A stretch of 53,634 bases of DNA from an uncultured Clostridium sp. (GCA_900556975.1 USQZ01000006.1:1-53634); one strand, 5' to 3'; shown: positions 15,972 to 25,882, numbered from the stretch's first letter. A program made the numbers and translations. The notes: generated by a model not told the origin, from the letters alone.

Positions 15972-17258
15972 TTATTCTTCTGGATTTTTAAGATACTCTC
16001 CAACAAAAAGTTGAAGCATATTCATAAAATCCTTCAAATCCTGAATGTTTCTGCTTTCGTCAACAGCATGACATAAATCATCCTCATCATCCATTGCATC
16101 AAATCGTGGTCCAAAAATAACAGTATTGGGAAATGCAGCATTATAGCCGACTCCTTGTGCAATTGAAGGATTTGGCCTTCTTCCCTTAACCTTCTCATAT
16201 GCATCACACAGCATCCGTATCTCTTGCGAATCTGCAGAAACATATGCTGGATAAACCAAGTCATCAATAGCAACAAGCGAGTCATACTTTTCACCAATTT
16301 TCATGACATTATTTATCAGTTCATTTTCTTTTGTTTCCATGCCTAACCGGACATTCACACGTAATGTGATAGTTCTTCCTTCCAGTTTGCATTTCGTTGG
16401 GCTCGCGCTTGACCCCTCTGCAAAGCCTAAAAGCTCTGCACATTTTTCCTTCTGAAACATTTCCATAAAATCGAAAAAGTTCGGAATTTCATCTCTGTAA
16501 AACTTATTTTTTGAAATTTCATTCGTAAGTTTCACTAAAGCATTTTCTTTCAGTGCTCCCTCGCCTTCAATAGCTTCTGATGAATGTTTAGCTACTCCGG
16601 TAGCCCTAAACTTCTCTCCAGCTACTTTGGCAATTACGCAATTTGGAACAACATTACTAATTCCATCCGGTACATATAACTTAGTTATGAAGTTGGTATT
16701 CTTTTTCTTACAAAATTTCATATCCAAATTCATATAACCTCTGCAACCGTTCTGAACCCCATCACCGTCAATAGTAATTAAAAATTTAGGTAATACAGGT
16801 TTTTCTCTTAAGAATTCGTGAATGTCACTCCAATCAGTCTCTTCTGCAGAACCGACAATAATCTGCCATGATGGTTCGATTTTATCTTCCAAATACTTAA
16901 AAGTATACAAAGCCAAAATAATTCCAGCTTTATCATCAAGTACCCCACGGCCATAAATTCTATCATTTGCTACTTCGCCAAGCGGATTATACATCCAATC
17001 TTTTCTCACAAATGGTACAGTGTCTAAATGGACCAGAATTCCCAGCTTTGCAGGAGCTACAAATCCTTTAGGTTCAATAACAAGTACTTCATTATCGCCA
17101 TGTCTTGAAGTTTTAAATCCCATCTTTTCTGCAAGTTTCTTTACAGCTTTCTGACATCTTTCGATACCATGATAGCTATATTCATCTGATTGAATTGCAA
17201 CAATTCGTATAATGTCCTTTACTATTTCATCATTCCAAAAGCTCCGATTTTCTTTCAT
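15972..17258 (-). CDS. M20-family metallopeptidase / deacylase
   Basis: 428 residues. Di-zinc M20 motifs are all present: VHLDTVPF (H77, D79), GRGVLDDKAG (D108), SAEETDW (E139-E140) and a C-terminal DLCHAVDESRN. This set belongs to ArgE/DapE/PepV-type enzymes, which hydrolyse an amide bond in a dipeptide or N-acyl amino acid in the cytoplasm. The lid domain contains KHSSEAIEGEGALKENA, as in dipeptidase-type (PepV, Sapep) members. ATG chosen; AGGAGG-like sequence lies only 3 bases upstream, so spacing is short. The gene is isolated between the AbiE pair and a divergent ADA-like gene. Base composition looks higher in G+C than its surroundings. Exact substrate not predictable. Confidence 0.85.
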   Translation of the reverse strand: MKENRSFWNDEIVKDIIRIVAIQSDEYSYHGIERCQKAVKKLAEKMGFKTSRHGDNEVLVIEPKGFVAPAKLGILVHLDTVPFVRKDWMYNPLGEVANDRIYGRGVLDDKAGIILALYTFKYLEDKIEPSWQIIVGSAEETDWSDIHEFLREKPVLPKFLITIDGDGVQNGCRGYMNLDMKFCKKKNTNFITKLYVPDGISNVVPNCVIAKVAGEKFRATGVAKHSSEAIEGEGALKENALVKLTNEISKNKFYRDEIPNFFDFMEMFQKEKCAELLGFAEGSSASPTKCKLEGRTITLRVNVRLGMETKENELINNVMKIGEKYDSLVAIDDLVYPAYVSADSQEIRMLCDAYEKVKGRRPNPSIAQGVGYNAAFPNTVIFGPRFDAMDDEDDLCHAVDESRNIQDLKDFMNMLQLFVGEYLKNPEE

Positions 17259-17428
17259 ATGCCTCCATCCTTTCTCTTAATAAAAAGAAATCTGCGCTTG
17301 TTACAAAAAATCTTGATTATTATATCATCATGTTTAGGTAATATCAATATTTTTCAAAAAATAGTATACATAATATTGAAAAAATTTTAATATTGTGATA
17401 AAATAAAATTCACCTTAAAAATTTTTTC

Positions 17429-17469
17429 TTAAGCAAATCTAACTTCGCCTACTAAGTTTAATTGCTTAA
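17429..17469. repeat. Nested hairpin in the leader of the ADA-like gene
   Basis: TTAAGCAA (17429-17436) pairs with TTGCTTAA (17462-17469), and inside it AACTT pairs with AAGTT. It lies about 90 bases upstream of the start codon. No T run follows, so a leader or operator role is more likely than termination. Its loop contains CTTCGCCTACTAAG, similar to the centre of the dispersed palindromic element. Confidence 0.4.
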
Positions 17470-17559
17470 CGAATTTATAGATTTGTTGCCCTAAATTTAC
17501 TATGTGTATTTTTTGAGCAATATTTTTTTATATCAAATTTTTTTATAATGGAGAAATAT

Positions 17560-20058
17560 ATGAAAAAAGTTTTATTAAATCAATTCTTTTTAGATAAAGA
17601 AAAAGATATTTGTATCAGTATTTACCGAAAAAATGAAGATGAATTAAATTACATTATCGAAACACCAAATCACAAAACAGGTAATTTAATATCAAATATT
17701 GCAAAACTATGCAATAAAGAAATTTCTCGTAACAAAGAAGGTTTAAAAATAATTAAAGGTACTCTTCCTGCTTGTATAAATGGTGATAATGAAATTGTTT
17801 ATTTACTAAGACTAGGTGGAATAAAAATTGCAACTATTTATGAAAATGGAAATATCGAACTAAAAGTAAAAATTCCTGCTATAGTAAAAACATTAATGTC
17901 TCAAACAAAAAATTACAATCTTCCAATTGAAGAAACAATTATGAAATCTTATATTTTGAAAAAGAATAAATTTAAAACTGATTTACATACACACATGAAT
18001 GCAAATCTATCAGCTGATGTTTTAATCGCATTAGGGCTTAAACGTCAAATAAAATATCCATTATACTATATAAAGAAATTAAATCTTAAAATGAGCAAAA
18101 AACAAGAAAAAGAAATTGCAAAACAGCAAGCAATCGTTGCAGAACAATTTAAAGATTCTGGTTTAGAAGGTAAAAAATTAACAAGAAAAATTGATGACAA
18201 TACTTTCATAAATTTTGCTGATTTTATTTTTAACAATTTAGAAAATGCAAAATATAATATTTCAAAAATTAGAATAAGTTTATCAATTTTAAAAGACGGC
18301 CAAGCCGTTTTCACTAACCTAGAAAAATTATATATTTATAGATATGTTTTCTGCAAAGGAATTGAATGTGATACAAAAATAAAAATTAATCCAAATAAAA
18401 TTCAAAAGATTCCTGAACCAGACATCAAAAAATTATATATTCAAATGGTGAAGGATTTAGAAAACCCAGCATTAAAAAATATTACACTTCGCCAAGATAA
18501 AATTTTATGGATTGCTAGAGAGTATAAAAAACAAAATATCTATTATGCTGAAATATCTGATACTGATTTAGCAAAAGCAAATGGTCCTGCAATAAAATTA
18601 GTTGAAGAATTGCACTATATCTTACCTTACATAGAAAAAGAAACAGGAGTTAAAATAAGATTTTTAGTTGCTCTAAGACGTATTCCTCTTACAATAATTC
18701 AAGATCAAATTATCTCTGGAAATTACTTACGTTCTAATTTAGATGTACTAAAAGCTGTTGCTAAAAGTCCATATGTAGTTGGTAGTGATTTCATTGGAGA
18801 AGAAATTAATGATGTTACAGATTTAAAACCAGCCATTAAAGAACTTGTAGATTACGTTTACGAAGTTGATCCTGATTTTACAATTAAAATTCACGCAGGT
18901 GAAAATGATAGTTTAAGAGATAATGTTTCAAAATCAATTAAATGTATTGAAGAATCACTAAATCCAGGTCAAACAATGCCAAAAGTTAGATTAGGACATG
19001 GGTTATATACTGAAGACCTATCCTCTCCAGAAGGTAAAAAATTATTAAGAAAATTAAAAAAAGATAATATAATTCTTGAATTTCAAATCAGTTCAAACGT
19101 AAGATTAAACAACTTAAGTAATCTTAATTTACACCCAGTTAGAAAATATTTAGACGCTGGTATAAAATGCGTTCAAGGTACTGATGGATGCGGATTCTAC
19201 GGTATTGATACAATTGATGAACAATTAGCTCTTCAAAACCTTCTTCATCTTAATAATAAAGATTTCGAGAAAATGAGAAAAGTTGAAGATGAAGTTATTG
19301 ACATAAGTAATAAATATTTTGAAAAAAAATCAAAAGACTTTAAAAAATTCTTAAATGGAAGAACTATCACAGAAGCATTATCTAAACTTGAAAAAGAAAA
19401 TCATATTAAAGGTAAACAAAATAAAACAGAAATGAGAATAAATACAAACCTTGAAACACAAGAAGTTCTAAGTCAAAAAATAAAACAATTACCAACAGAC
19501 AAAGTTCCAATCATCATTGCTGGCGGTAGTTTTAATAAAAAAGGTAGATACACTGAGGTTACTCCTGAAGGTAAAGAACTTTTAAAACAACTTTTATCAA
19601 AAGTTGATGCCAACAAAGCATACTTCGTAATTGGGCATAAAATGCAAGGATATGAAAAAGAAATTGTTGAATTAAATAAAGACATGAACAAACACTTTGA
19701 AATAAACGCTATTGTTCCAAAAATGATTTCACAAACAGATTCAGACAACATTCTACAAGAAAATATCGATGGCGTTAGCATTTCAATTGAAAGTGACGAA
19801 ATGGGAATTTATAAAAGCTTTAACTATGAAATCTTTGAAAGAAGAAATTCAGTTGTTATGGCTTTTGATGGTAACTCACCAGTATCAAATCTTATTCAAG
19901 AAGCTAAAAATGGTAAAGGAAAAGCAAAAATCTATGTAAATGAAGACTCACCTTCCCTATTTGACAAAGCTATTTCATTAAACGGTTACGCAATTCCATT
20001 TAAAACAAACCAAAACATCATCGACAAAATAATCGAAGACAATCCAGAAATTATGTAA
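17560..20058 (+). CDS. Adenosine-deaminase-fold amidohydrolase fused to a Rossmann-like C-terminal domain
   Basis: 832 residues from ATG 17560, chosen because TGGAG sits 8 bases upstream; an ATG 12 bases earlier has no ribosome site. Residues 1-135: unrecognised N-terminal domain. Residues about 138-600: metal-dependent deaminase barrel with TDLHTHM (H143, H145), KIHAGEND (H445, E448), RLGHGLYTE (H480), SSNVRL, and VQGTDGCGF (D542), the full adenosine/AMP deaminase residue set. Residues about 650-832: separate alpha/beta domain beginning VPIIIAGGSF, then AYFVIGHKMQGYEKEI, and NSVVMAFDGNSPVSNLI, reminiscent of SLOG/LOG/DprA-type nucleotide-binding Rossmann folds. The barrel should deaminate an adenine nucleoside, nucleotide or a modified base. 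The C-terminal domain may bind a nucleotide ligand. Convergent with the dGTPase operon; a palindromic element abuts its stop codon. Confidence 0.8.
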   Translation: MKKVLLNQFFLDKEKDICISIYRKNEDELNYIIETPNHKTGNLISNIAKLCNKEISRNKEGLKIIKGTLPACINGDNEIVYLLRLGGIKIATIYENGNIELKVKIPAIVKTLMSQTKNYNLPIEETIMKSYILKKNKFKTDLHTHMNANLSADVLIALGLKRQIKYPLYYIKKLNLKMSKKQEKEIAKQQAIVAEQFKDSGLEGKKLTRKIDDNTFINFADFIFNNLENAKYNISKIRISLSILKDGQAVFTNLEKLYIYRYVFCKGIECDTKIKINPNKIQKIPEPDIKKLYIQMVKDLENPALKNITLRQDKILWIAREYKKQNIYYAEISDTDLAKANGPAIKLVEELHYILPYIEKETGVKIRFLVALRRIPLTIIQDQIISGNYLRSNLDVLKAVAKSPYVVGSDFIGEEINDVTDLKPAIKELVDYVYEVDPDFTIKIHAGENDSLRDNVSKSIKCIEESLNPGQTMPKVRLGHGLYTEDLSSPEGKKLLRKLKKDNIILEFQISSNVRLNNLSNLNLHPVRKYLDAGIKCVQGTDGCGFYGIDTIDEQLALQNLLHLNNKDFEKMRKVEDEVIDISNKYFEKKSKDFKKFLNGRTITEALSKLEKENHIKGKQNKTEMRINTNLETQEVLSQKIKQLPTDKVPIIIAGGSFNKKGRYTEVTPEGKELLKQLLSKVDANKAYFVIGHKMQGYEKEIVELNKDMNKHFEINAIVPKMISQTDSDNILQENIDGVSISIESDEMGIYKSFNYEIFERRNSVVMAFDGNSPVSNLIQEAKNGKGKAKIYVNEDSPSLFDKAISLNGYAIPFKTNQNIIDKIIEDNPEIM

Positions 20059-20274
20059 GTTGTCATAGGGACGTCCTTTTTGACAACTACCTGAAACTTT
20101 ATATAAAAACATTAGATTTCATTTTTTGTTCCTTGCTAAAATATTTTCCCACCTACTAAACTTCGTTTAGAAGGTTATGGAAAAACTTTCAAACTGCGCG
20201 TCACTAAAAAATGAAATATAATGTTTTTTATTGCAATAATTTCTGTATGTCAAAAAGGACATCCCTATGACAAC
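20059..20274. mobile_element. Palindromic MITE/REP-like element, copy A (complete)
   Basis: Begins one base after the stop codon of the ADA-like gene. 27-bp terminal inverted repeats (20059-20085 and 20248-20274, starting GTTGTCATAGGGA) match at 26 of 27 positions. Inside are weaker nested arms with the core CCTACTAAACTTCG facing TTTAGAAGG. It has no coding capacity. Copies B (31041-31208) and C (39614-39737) share the interior, and B shares one end. It fills almost the whole gap between the convergent genes; 20275-20355 shows nothing further. Confidence 0.8.
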
Positions 20275-20355
20275 AATGTTTAATACATAGCAAAATATTT
20301 AAAAATACTATGCTAAATAGAAAAATTAATATGAATTTTTCTATTGATATTATTC

Positions 20356-21501
20356 TTAAAACCTTATTATTTTATTATATGTATCAATAGCATAATTATC
20401 CGTCATACCTGCAATGTAATAAATAATTGCCCTACAAAATTCTTTTTCATCATCAACGTCAAAAATTATACTATTCTTATTTTTCTCATTCCTTTGCTTA
20501 TTCCAATAATTTGATAACCAATCTTCAAAGTCTTCAACTAGCTCATGGCAAACAGCCACAGCCTTCTCCCTATTTCTAAAAGACTCTTTTAACAAATTAT
20601 AAATTGTGTTAATAATTAATTCAAAATATTGATTACATACTACCGTTCTATCTGAAAGGTAAATATTTTCATAATTAAATTTTTTAAGAGCATTAAGCTT
20701 CTTAAACATTTCATCTGAAAAACATAATCCCTTTTCAAAATTAGAATTTTCACATAAATCATATATTAAATCATTTATAATAACAGTATTACTTTCAATC
20801 TCTTGATTATTTTTATCCAAAATTCCTAATGTTACTGCATCAATAATATCTCTTCCCAAATAAGAAATTTTATCAGATATTTTAACAACGCATCCTTCCC
20901 AAGTATATGGCGCATATTCATTTGGATAGTTGTACTCATATAAATTAATAAACTCGTCTCTTGGTCTTAACATATTCTCATCAATTTCACCACAATGAGA
21001 AATTATTCCATCTCTAACTGCATATGTTAAATCCAAATTACATCTTTCTTTGCTTGGATTTTCAAGCAATTCAACTTTGTCAACCATAATCATTCCATGA
21101 CGTTCATGCCAAAACTTTTCGCCTATATCTCTTTGAGAAATTTGACTTAATATTTTCTCACCTTGATGACCAAATGGGCTATGTCCAATGTCATGGGCTG
21201 TTGCAATTGCTTTAGTTAGTTCAGTATTAAGCCCTAAATAATTTGCAATTGTATAACTAATAGATTCTACATGAGTAACATGTTCACTACGTGTACAAAT
21301 ATGATCATTTTCTGGAGAAAAGAATACTTGAGTTTTATGCTTCAATCTCCTATACGCTGTACTATGTACGACTCTCGTATAATCACGCTCAAATTCAGAA
21401 CGAACATCATTATTTCTATGATATAAAGGTATTTCTCTTTGTATCATATTTTTCCATTTTGGATTTTGTTCATTCGCAGAAAATTTCTCAAGTTTTTTCA
21501 T
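20356..21501 (-). CDS. dgt: dGTP triphosphohydrolase-like HD-domain protein
   Basis: 381 residues. HD phosphohydrolase residues: CTRSEHVTHVE (His), ATAHDIGHSPFGHQGE (HD plus two further His) and the later VKISDKISYLGRD (Asp). The N-terminal motif VVHSTAYRRLKHKTQVF is specific for the deoxyguanosinetriphosphatase family. The enzyme hydrolyses dNTPs, mainly dGTP, to the nucleoside and triphosphate; relatives can limit phage replication by depleting dNTPs. Last gene of the long minus-strand operon, 15 bases after the ABC permease gene. ATG preceded by AGGAGAGA. Confidence 0.9.
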   Translation of the reverse strand: MKKLEKFSANEQNPKWKNMIQREIPLYHRNNDVRSEFERDYTRVVHSTAYRRLKHKTQVFFSPENDHICTRSEHVTHVESISYTIANYLGLNTELTKAIATAHDIGHSPFGHQGEKILSQISQRDIGEKFWHERHGMIMVDKVELLENPSKERCNLDLTYAVRDGIISHCGEIDENMLRPRDEFINLYEYNYPNEYAPYTWEGCVVKISDKISYLGRDIIDAVTLGILDKNNQEIESNTVIINDLIYDLCENSNFEKGLCFSDEMFKKLNALKKFNYENIYLSDRTVVCNQYFELIINTIYNLLKESFRNREKAVAVCHELVEDFEDWLSNYWNKQRNEKNKNSIIFDVDDEKEFCRAIIYYIAGMTDNYAIDTYNKIIRF

Positions 21502-21516
21502 TCTTCTCTCCTATCT

Positions 21517-22953
21517 TTAAATATTTTTTATATTCTTATTCTTGAAATTCCATATACTCAAAGCCATCATTACAATGAAATAGGCTAAACATATACATAC
21601 TGAAAATTCTAGCGTTATACCTTTCATTTGTGGAAGTGATCCATAAAGATATTGTGAAAAATCCCAGTTTGGTGTTACAAAATATTTTAAGAAATTAGCT
21701 TTTTCATACATTATAGCTAATTGATTAATTATTGATTCTACCATTGATCCTAATAATGGGATTGCAATTGCCACTGGAGTATTTGTAATTACTGTGCTTA
21801 AAGTAAATGCTAATGTCATTAGTAGTATTAATTTTGGTAAAATAGCTACTGCCATAGTTGCTAAAGCACCAGTCATGCTAACAACATTAAGTGAATTCGT
21901 TGTATAATTATACATAACTGTTGGATTTTTATAACTATCAAATCCATAAACTATTCCACCAACAACAGTCTGCATCAAAGCTACAAAAATAATTGAGCAA
22001 ATTAAAACTATTAAACATGTTATATATTTTGAAAGTAAAATTTTAACTCTAGAATATGGTCTTACCAATAATAATTTAATTGTTCCTTTGTTAAATTCTT
22101 CACTAACTATTGTTCCTGCTACTATTATAATTAAAATAATTATAAACAAAGAATATCCTGAAAAGACATCAAATAGTTCTGATTTAGCACTATAAGCTAA
22201 TCCATATTTTAAATTAGAATTTCCTTGATTTGAAATAGTTCCATCAATACTATTTTCTATTGCATATCTAGCTATTGCTTCTGTTGCAACATCTTGTTGA
22301 TGATAAACTTTCTCTGTTTGTGAAGGATTTTTATTATCTTTATATTGACGAATGCTAACTCTTGCATTAAGCCAACATTGCAAATATGAATTTAAATCAG
22401 AATTATCATAAGATATATTTTTTTCTAATCTCCATTCTAATGCTTGCTTAGTATCTTTTAAACTTTCTAATTGATTGCTTGCACTTTCATCTGTCATTAA
22501 GATTTGTAAATTTGTTTCATCTAAATCTTGGTAAACAAAATATTTCCAATCATTTTTCTCTAAAGCTTCTACATCTTTATCGTATTTAGTTCTAGCATTA
22601 TTGTATGTTTCACCACTTTTCTCTAGATACATTATTTTAAGTGATGGTTGTATTCTTTGGCTAATAATTTGTCTTTGCCAACTATCTTCATCATATTTTT
22701 TTGCTAATTCATATGAATCATACATAGATTTACAATCTGCATAATAATCTGGATCAGACTCTTCTAATTCAGGCGTTAACTGCTCTTTATAGTAATTCAT
22801 AGATTCATCATCATATATAACATATGATGCACTCTGAAATTTTTTTCCAACAATATTTATTAAAATTATAAAAGCTAATGTAACAAAAAACATTATATAT
22901 ATAACTTTTTTCTTAGTTATTTTTTTCAATTCATTTCTAATTAAATTAATCAA
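21517..22953 (-). CDS. ABC-2 type transporter permease
   Basis: 478 residues. One membrane segment near the N-terminus (VIYIMFFVTLAFIILINIV), a large extracytoplasmic domain of about 200 residues, then five or six membrane segments with EEFNKGTIKLLLVRPYSR, the coupling motif of ABC-2 permeases. The start is TTG, overlapping the stop of the ATPase gene by 8 bases, with GGAGG 8 bases upstream. With the ATPase it forms an exporter of unknown substrate; the operon context would allow a polysaccharide, lipid or peptide role. Confidence 0.85.
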   Translation of the reverse strand: MINLIRNELKKITKKKVIYIMFFVTLAFIILINIVGKKFQSASYVIYDDESMNYYKEQLTPELEESDPDYYADCKSMYDSYELAKKYDEDSWQRQIISQRIQPSLKIMYLEKSGETYNNARTKYDKDVEALEKNDWKYFVYQDLDETNLQILMTDESASNQLESLKDTKQALEWRLEKNISYDNSDLNSYLQCWLNARVSIRQYKDNKNPSQTEKVYHQQDVATEAIARYAIENSIDGTISNQGNSNLKYGLAYSAKSELFDVFSGYSLFIIILIIIVAGTIVSEEFNKGTIKLLLVRPYSRVKILLSKYITCLIVLICSIIFVALMQTVVGGIVYGFDSYKNPTVMYNYTTNSLNVVSMTGALATMAVAILPKLILLMTLAFTLSTVITNTPVAIAIPLLGSMVESIINQLAIMYEKANFLKYFVTPNWDFSQYLYGSLPQMKGITLEFSVCICLAYFIVMMALSIWNFKNKNIKNI

Positions 22954-23860
22954 TTACATTACCTCCTGTCTTTTTTAAGAATGCATCTTCCAAACTCATT
23001 TCTTCTGGATACACTGAATATATCTTTACACCTGAGGTAACTAATTTTTCAATAATTTCAGGTATTTCTCCTTTTTTAGCATATACTTGAATATTTTCAT
23101 CATCAATTCTTTCAACTTTATTTTCAAGAATATTTGAAACTTCAATAACCTTATCAACCACCAAATGATAGATACTTTCTTTATTTACTTTTTTAGCTTC
23201 TTCGATTGTTGATGTTTCAACTATTTCGCCACTTTTTATTATAGTAACTTTTGTACAAAAACTTTCTAGTTCTAATAAATTATGACTTGAAATTAAAACT
23301 GCCATATTTTCTTCTTTTGCAAGTTTTACAATCAAATCTTTAATTTGTTTTATTCCTTCTGGATCAAGTCCATTAGTAGGCTCATCTAAAACAAGCAAAT
23401 TAGGTTTATGTAAAATTGCCTGAGCAATTCCTAATCTTTGTCTCATTCCCAATGAATATTTTGAAACTTTGTCTTTAATTCTATTTTCTAATCCTACAAG
23501 CTTAATAACTTCATCAATTCTCTCTTTTGTTACTCCAGTATATAAATTTGAAATCATTTTCAAATTCTCATAACCTGACATATACATGTACAAATCTGGA
23601 TTTTCAACAATAGTACCAACTTTTTTTATAGCATTTGTAAAATCTTTTTGAATATCATATCCATTAATTTTAACACTACCACTTGTTATACTTTGTAATC
23701 CTAAAATAAGTTTTATAGTAGTAGTTTTTCCAGCACCATTAGGACCTATAAAACCTAAAATATCGCCTTCATTTGCCTCTAATGAAATTCCTTTAAGAAT
23801 TTCTTTTTTACCAAACTTCTTATGTAAGTCATGGCATTCTAAAACTTTTTTTCTTTCCAC
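22946..23860 (-). CDS. ABC transporter ATP-binding protein
   Basis: 304 residues from GTG 23860, preferred over the preceding TTG because GGGGAG lies 6 bases away. Walker A GPNGAGKTT, signature YSLGMRQRLGIAQA, Walker B LLVLDEPTNGLDPEG and switch SSHNLLELE are all present. The C-terminal 80 residues form the regulatory extension of drug or antimicrobial-peptide (BcrA-type) ATPases, ending LEDAFLKKTGG. Works with the permease whose gene it overlaps. Confidence 0.9.
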   Translation of the reverse strand: MERKKVLECHDLHKKFGKKEILKGISLEANEGDILGFIGPNGAGKTTTIKLILGLQSITSGSVKINGYDIQKDFTNAIKKVGTIVENPDLYMYMSGYENLKMISNLYTGVTKERIDEVIKLVGLENRIKDKVSKYSLGMRQRLGIAQAILHKPNLLVLDEPTNGLDPEGIKQIKDLIVKLAKEENMAVLISSHNLLELESFCTKVTIIKSGEIVETSTIEEAKKVNKESIYHLVVDKVIEVSNILENKVERIDDENIQVYAKKGEIPEIIEKLVTSGVKIYSVYPEEMSLEDAFLKKTGGNVID

Positions 23861-23905
23861 CAATAACTCCCCTTTATAATAACTTTTTCAAAATATAATA
23901 TATTT

Positions 23906-24391
23906 TTAATACATTATAACCTCATTCATTGTTAGAAAACTTGGTACATCTTCAAATTTTCCTTTAGTAATTCTAACATATTCAGGCTTTCCATCTTTAC
24001 TTTTTAGTCCTTCTCTTAATATAACTGAAACATTAACATCTGGTAATGTAAGTTTCCATTTATTCAATTCTTCAATCTTAACCCATTGAACGTCTTCATG
24101 TTCTAGTAACTTAAGCTCTCCGCCTAATATTGTACATTCAATTCCAATTAGATTAATTTCTTTACCATCTGGATAATGAAAAGGTATCTGACAAAAAATT
24201 CTATCAGCACTTATATCCAAATCAAGCTCTTCTTTAATCTCACGCACAATTGCTTGTTTACGAGTTTCTTTTTCTTCAACCTTGCCACCAGGAAACTCCC
24301 AAAAGCCTCCATGGTCTTTTTTAAAATTTCTTTGTGCTATCAAAACTCTGTTTTCATCATCTCTAAAAACTGCAGCAACAACATCAATCAT
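23906..24391 (-). CDS. NUDIX hydrolase, MutT-like
   Basis: 161 residues. A complete Nudix box appears in residues about 37-59 (GGKVEEKETRKQAIVREI followed by KEELDLDI). The N-terminal sequence VVAAVFRDDENRVLIAQR and GFWEFPGGK match 8-oxo-dGTP/CTP pyrophosphohydrolases. The C-terminus is about 25 residues longer than minimal MutT. ATG with a GGGGGAA site. Lies 15 bases after cpsB and 42 before the ABC ATPase gene, inside the polysaccharide operon. Likely a house-cleaning nucleotide pyrophosphatase; a link to nucleotide sugars is possible but not shown. Confidence 0.85.
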   Translation of the reverse strand: MIDVVAAVFRDDENRVLIAQRNFKKDHGGFWEFPGGKVEEKETRKQAIVREIKEELDLDISADRIFCQIPFHYPDGKEINLIGIECTILGGELKLLEHEDVQWVKIEELNKWKLTLPDVNVSVILREGLKSKDGKPEYVRITKGKFEDVPSFLTMNEVIMY

Positions 24392-24406
24392 TTTTCATTC
24401 CCCCTG

Positions 24407-25159
24407 CTATTTATAACTTCCTAAAAATCCTTTTTCAATTGTATACCACTCTGGAATTTCCACATCTTCATCTGTGCAAACTAATTCTGGATTAATATTA
24501 GTTAACTTATTAAAATTATCCTCTCCTATAATCTTTATTATTTTTTTACTAGCATTTTTTATATGAGGATAAAAATCACCTGTACTATGCACATCAGTTC
24601 CTAGAAAACTTATCATATTATGTTTTAACAACAATTCAACAGTTTTTTTACACTTGCTACCATATAATCCTTCAATACTCATAAAATTTGATTGTAAATA
24701 TACTCCTAAATCAAGCAATTCTTCAATTTTTTTAGGATTTTCTTGAATTATACTATATCTTTCTGGATGTGCAAGTACTGGCTTATATCCAGCAGAAATC
24801 AAATCAATTACTAGATTTTGATACTTTGGATATTCTTTATGTAATGGCATTTCATATAAAACATATTTTGAGTTATTCAACGTTGATGCCTCACCAATAC
24901 CAAAAATTTTGTCGATATTTGTTCTGGCATAAACCTCATTTCCTAAAATAAGCTCAATTCCATCAACTTTTTCTTGTAACTCTTTTAATTTATTTATTCT
25001 TGTTTCTTCATTTTCAGCATAATAATTTGAATAATGTGTTGTACATATAATTTTTTTAACACCAGCTTCTTTGGCTTCTTTTAAAACTTCTTCAGCCTCT
25101 TCCATAGTTTGAATTCCATCATCTAGTCCAGGCAAAATATGTGCATGAAAATCAATCAT
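24407..25159 (-). CDS. cpsB: Tyrosine-protein phosphatase CpsB/CapC/YwqE (PHP domain)
   Basis: 250 residues from the second ATG (25159), which gives the canonical opening MIDFHAHILPGLDDG and 8-base spacing to AAGGGG; the first ATG would be too close. PHP metal motifs: DFHAHILP, TTHYSNYY, GNEVYA, AHPERYS and GTDVHSTGDFYP. It is the Mn-dependent phosphatase that reverses autophosphorylation of the BY-kinase encoded directly upstream, thereby controlling chain length and export of surface polysaccharide. Gap to cpsD is 15 bases from this start. Confidence 0.92.
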   Translation of the reverse strand: MIDFHAHILPGLDDGIQTMEEAEEVLKEAKEAGVKKIICTTHYSNYYAENEETRINKLKELQEKVDGIELILGNEVYARTNIDKIFGIGEASTLNNSKYVLYEMPLHKEYPKYQNLVIDLISAGYKPVLAHPERYSIIQENPKKIEELLDLGVYLQSNFMSIEGLYGSKCKKTVELLLKHNMISFLGTDVHSTGDFYPHIKNASKKIIKIIGEDNFNKLTNINPELVCTDEDVEIPEWYTIEKGFLGSYK

Positions 25160-25174
25160 TTTCATCGCCCCTTT

Positions 25175-25882
25175 TTATTTTTTTCTAGGTGTACTTCCGT
25201 AATAGTATCTTTCTTCATATCTTTTTCCACCTGATGGTATTTTATTTAAAACTATTCCTGTAACTTTTCCACCAGCTGTTTCTATTTTCTTTTTAGTTTC
25301 ATTTAAATCTTCCATTTTTGTTGTGTTACATGCACAAACAATGATTGTTTGATCAACAATTCTAGAAATAATAGTTGAATCTGTAACTAAATCGCAAGGT
25401 GTACCATCAATAATTATTACATCAACAATTTCTTTTAATTCATTAAGCATTTTTTTCATTTTTGGTGAGATTAATAATTCAGATGGATTAGGTGGAATAT
25501 TTCCAGCAGGAATTACATATAAATTAGGCATATCAACTTCTTGCATAAAACTTGCAATCCCATTTACATCTTCGCCTACATTTACTCCTGTTAAGTAATT
25601 TGAGACTCCAGGAGCAGGAGAAATATTAAATACTGAATATAATCTTCCTTTTCTCATATCACAGTCAACTATACATGTTTTCTTTCCAGCTTGAGCAAAA
25701 GTAGTAGCGATATTAGCCGATATCCATGTTTTTCCTTCAGCTGGTGATGTTGATGTTATTAAAATAGTTTGATTATTACCTTCTGAAGAATTCATAAATT
25801 GTAAGTTGGTTCTCATAGCTCTAAAATTTTCGCTTACTGGTGCTTTAGGATCTCTAGCAACAATTAATTCTTTTTTTATCAT
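25175..25882 (-). CDS. cpsD: Bacterial tyrosine kinase CpsD/CapB
   Basis: 235 residues. Walker A variant TSPAEGKTW, Walker A' IVDCDMRKGR and Walker B VIIIDGTPC define a BY-kinase of the separated Firmicutes type. The C-terminal tail RYEERYYYGS carries the tyrosine cluster that is autophosphorylated. It needs the membrane adaptor CpsC for activity, and cpsC overlaps it by 4 bases upstream. ATG with GGAGGAAG. Together with CpsB it forms the phosphorylation cycle that controls polysaccharide assembly. Confidence 0.93.
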   Translation of the reverse strand: MIKKELIVARDPKAPVSENFRAMRTNLQFMNSSEGNNQTILITSTSPAEGKTWISANIATTFAQAGKKTCIVDCDMRKGRLYSVFNISPAPGVSNYLTGVNVGEDVNGIASFMQEVDMPNLYVIPAGNIPPNPSELLISPKMKKMLNELKEIVDVIIIDGTPCDLVTDSTIISRIVDQTIIVCACNTTKMEDLNETKKKIETAGGKVTGIVLNKIPSGGKRYEERYYYGSTPRKK

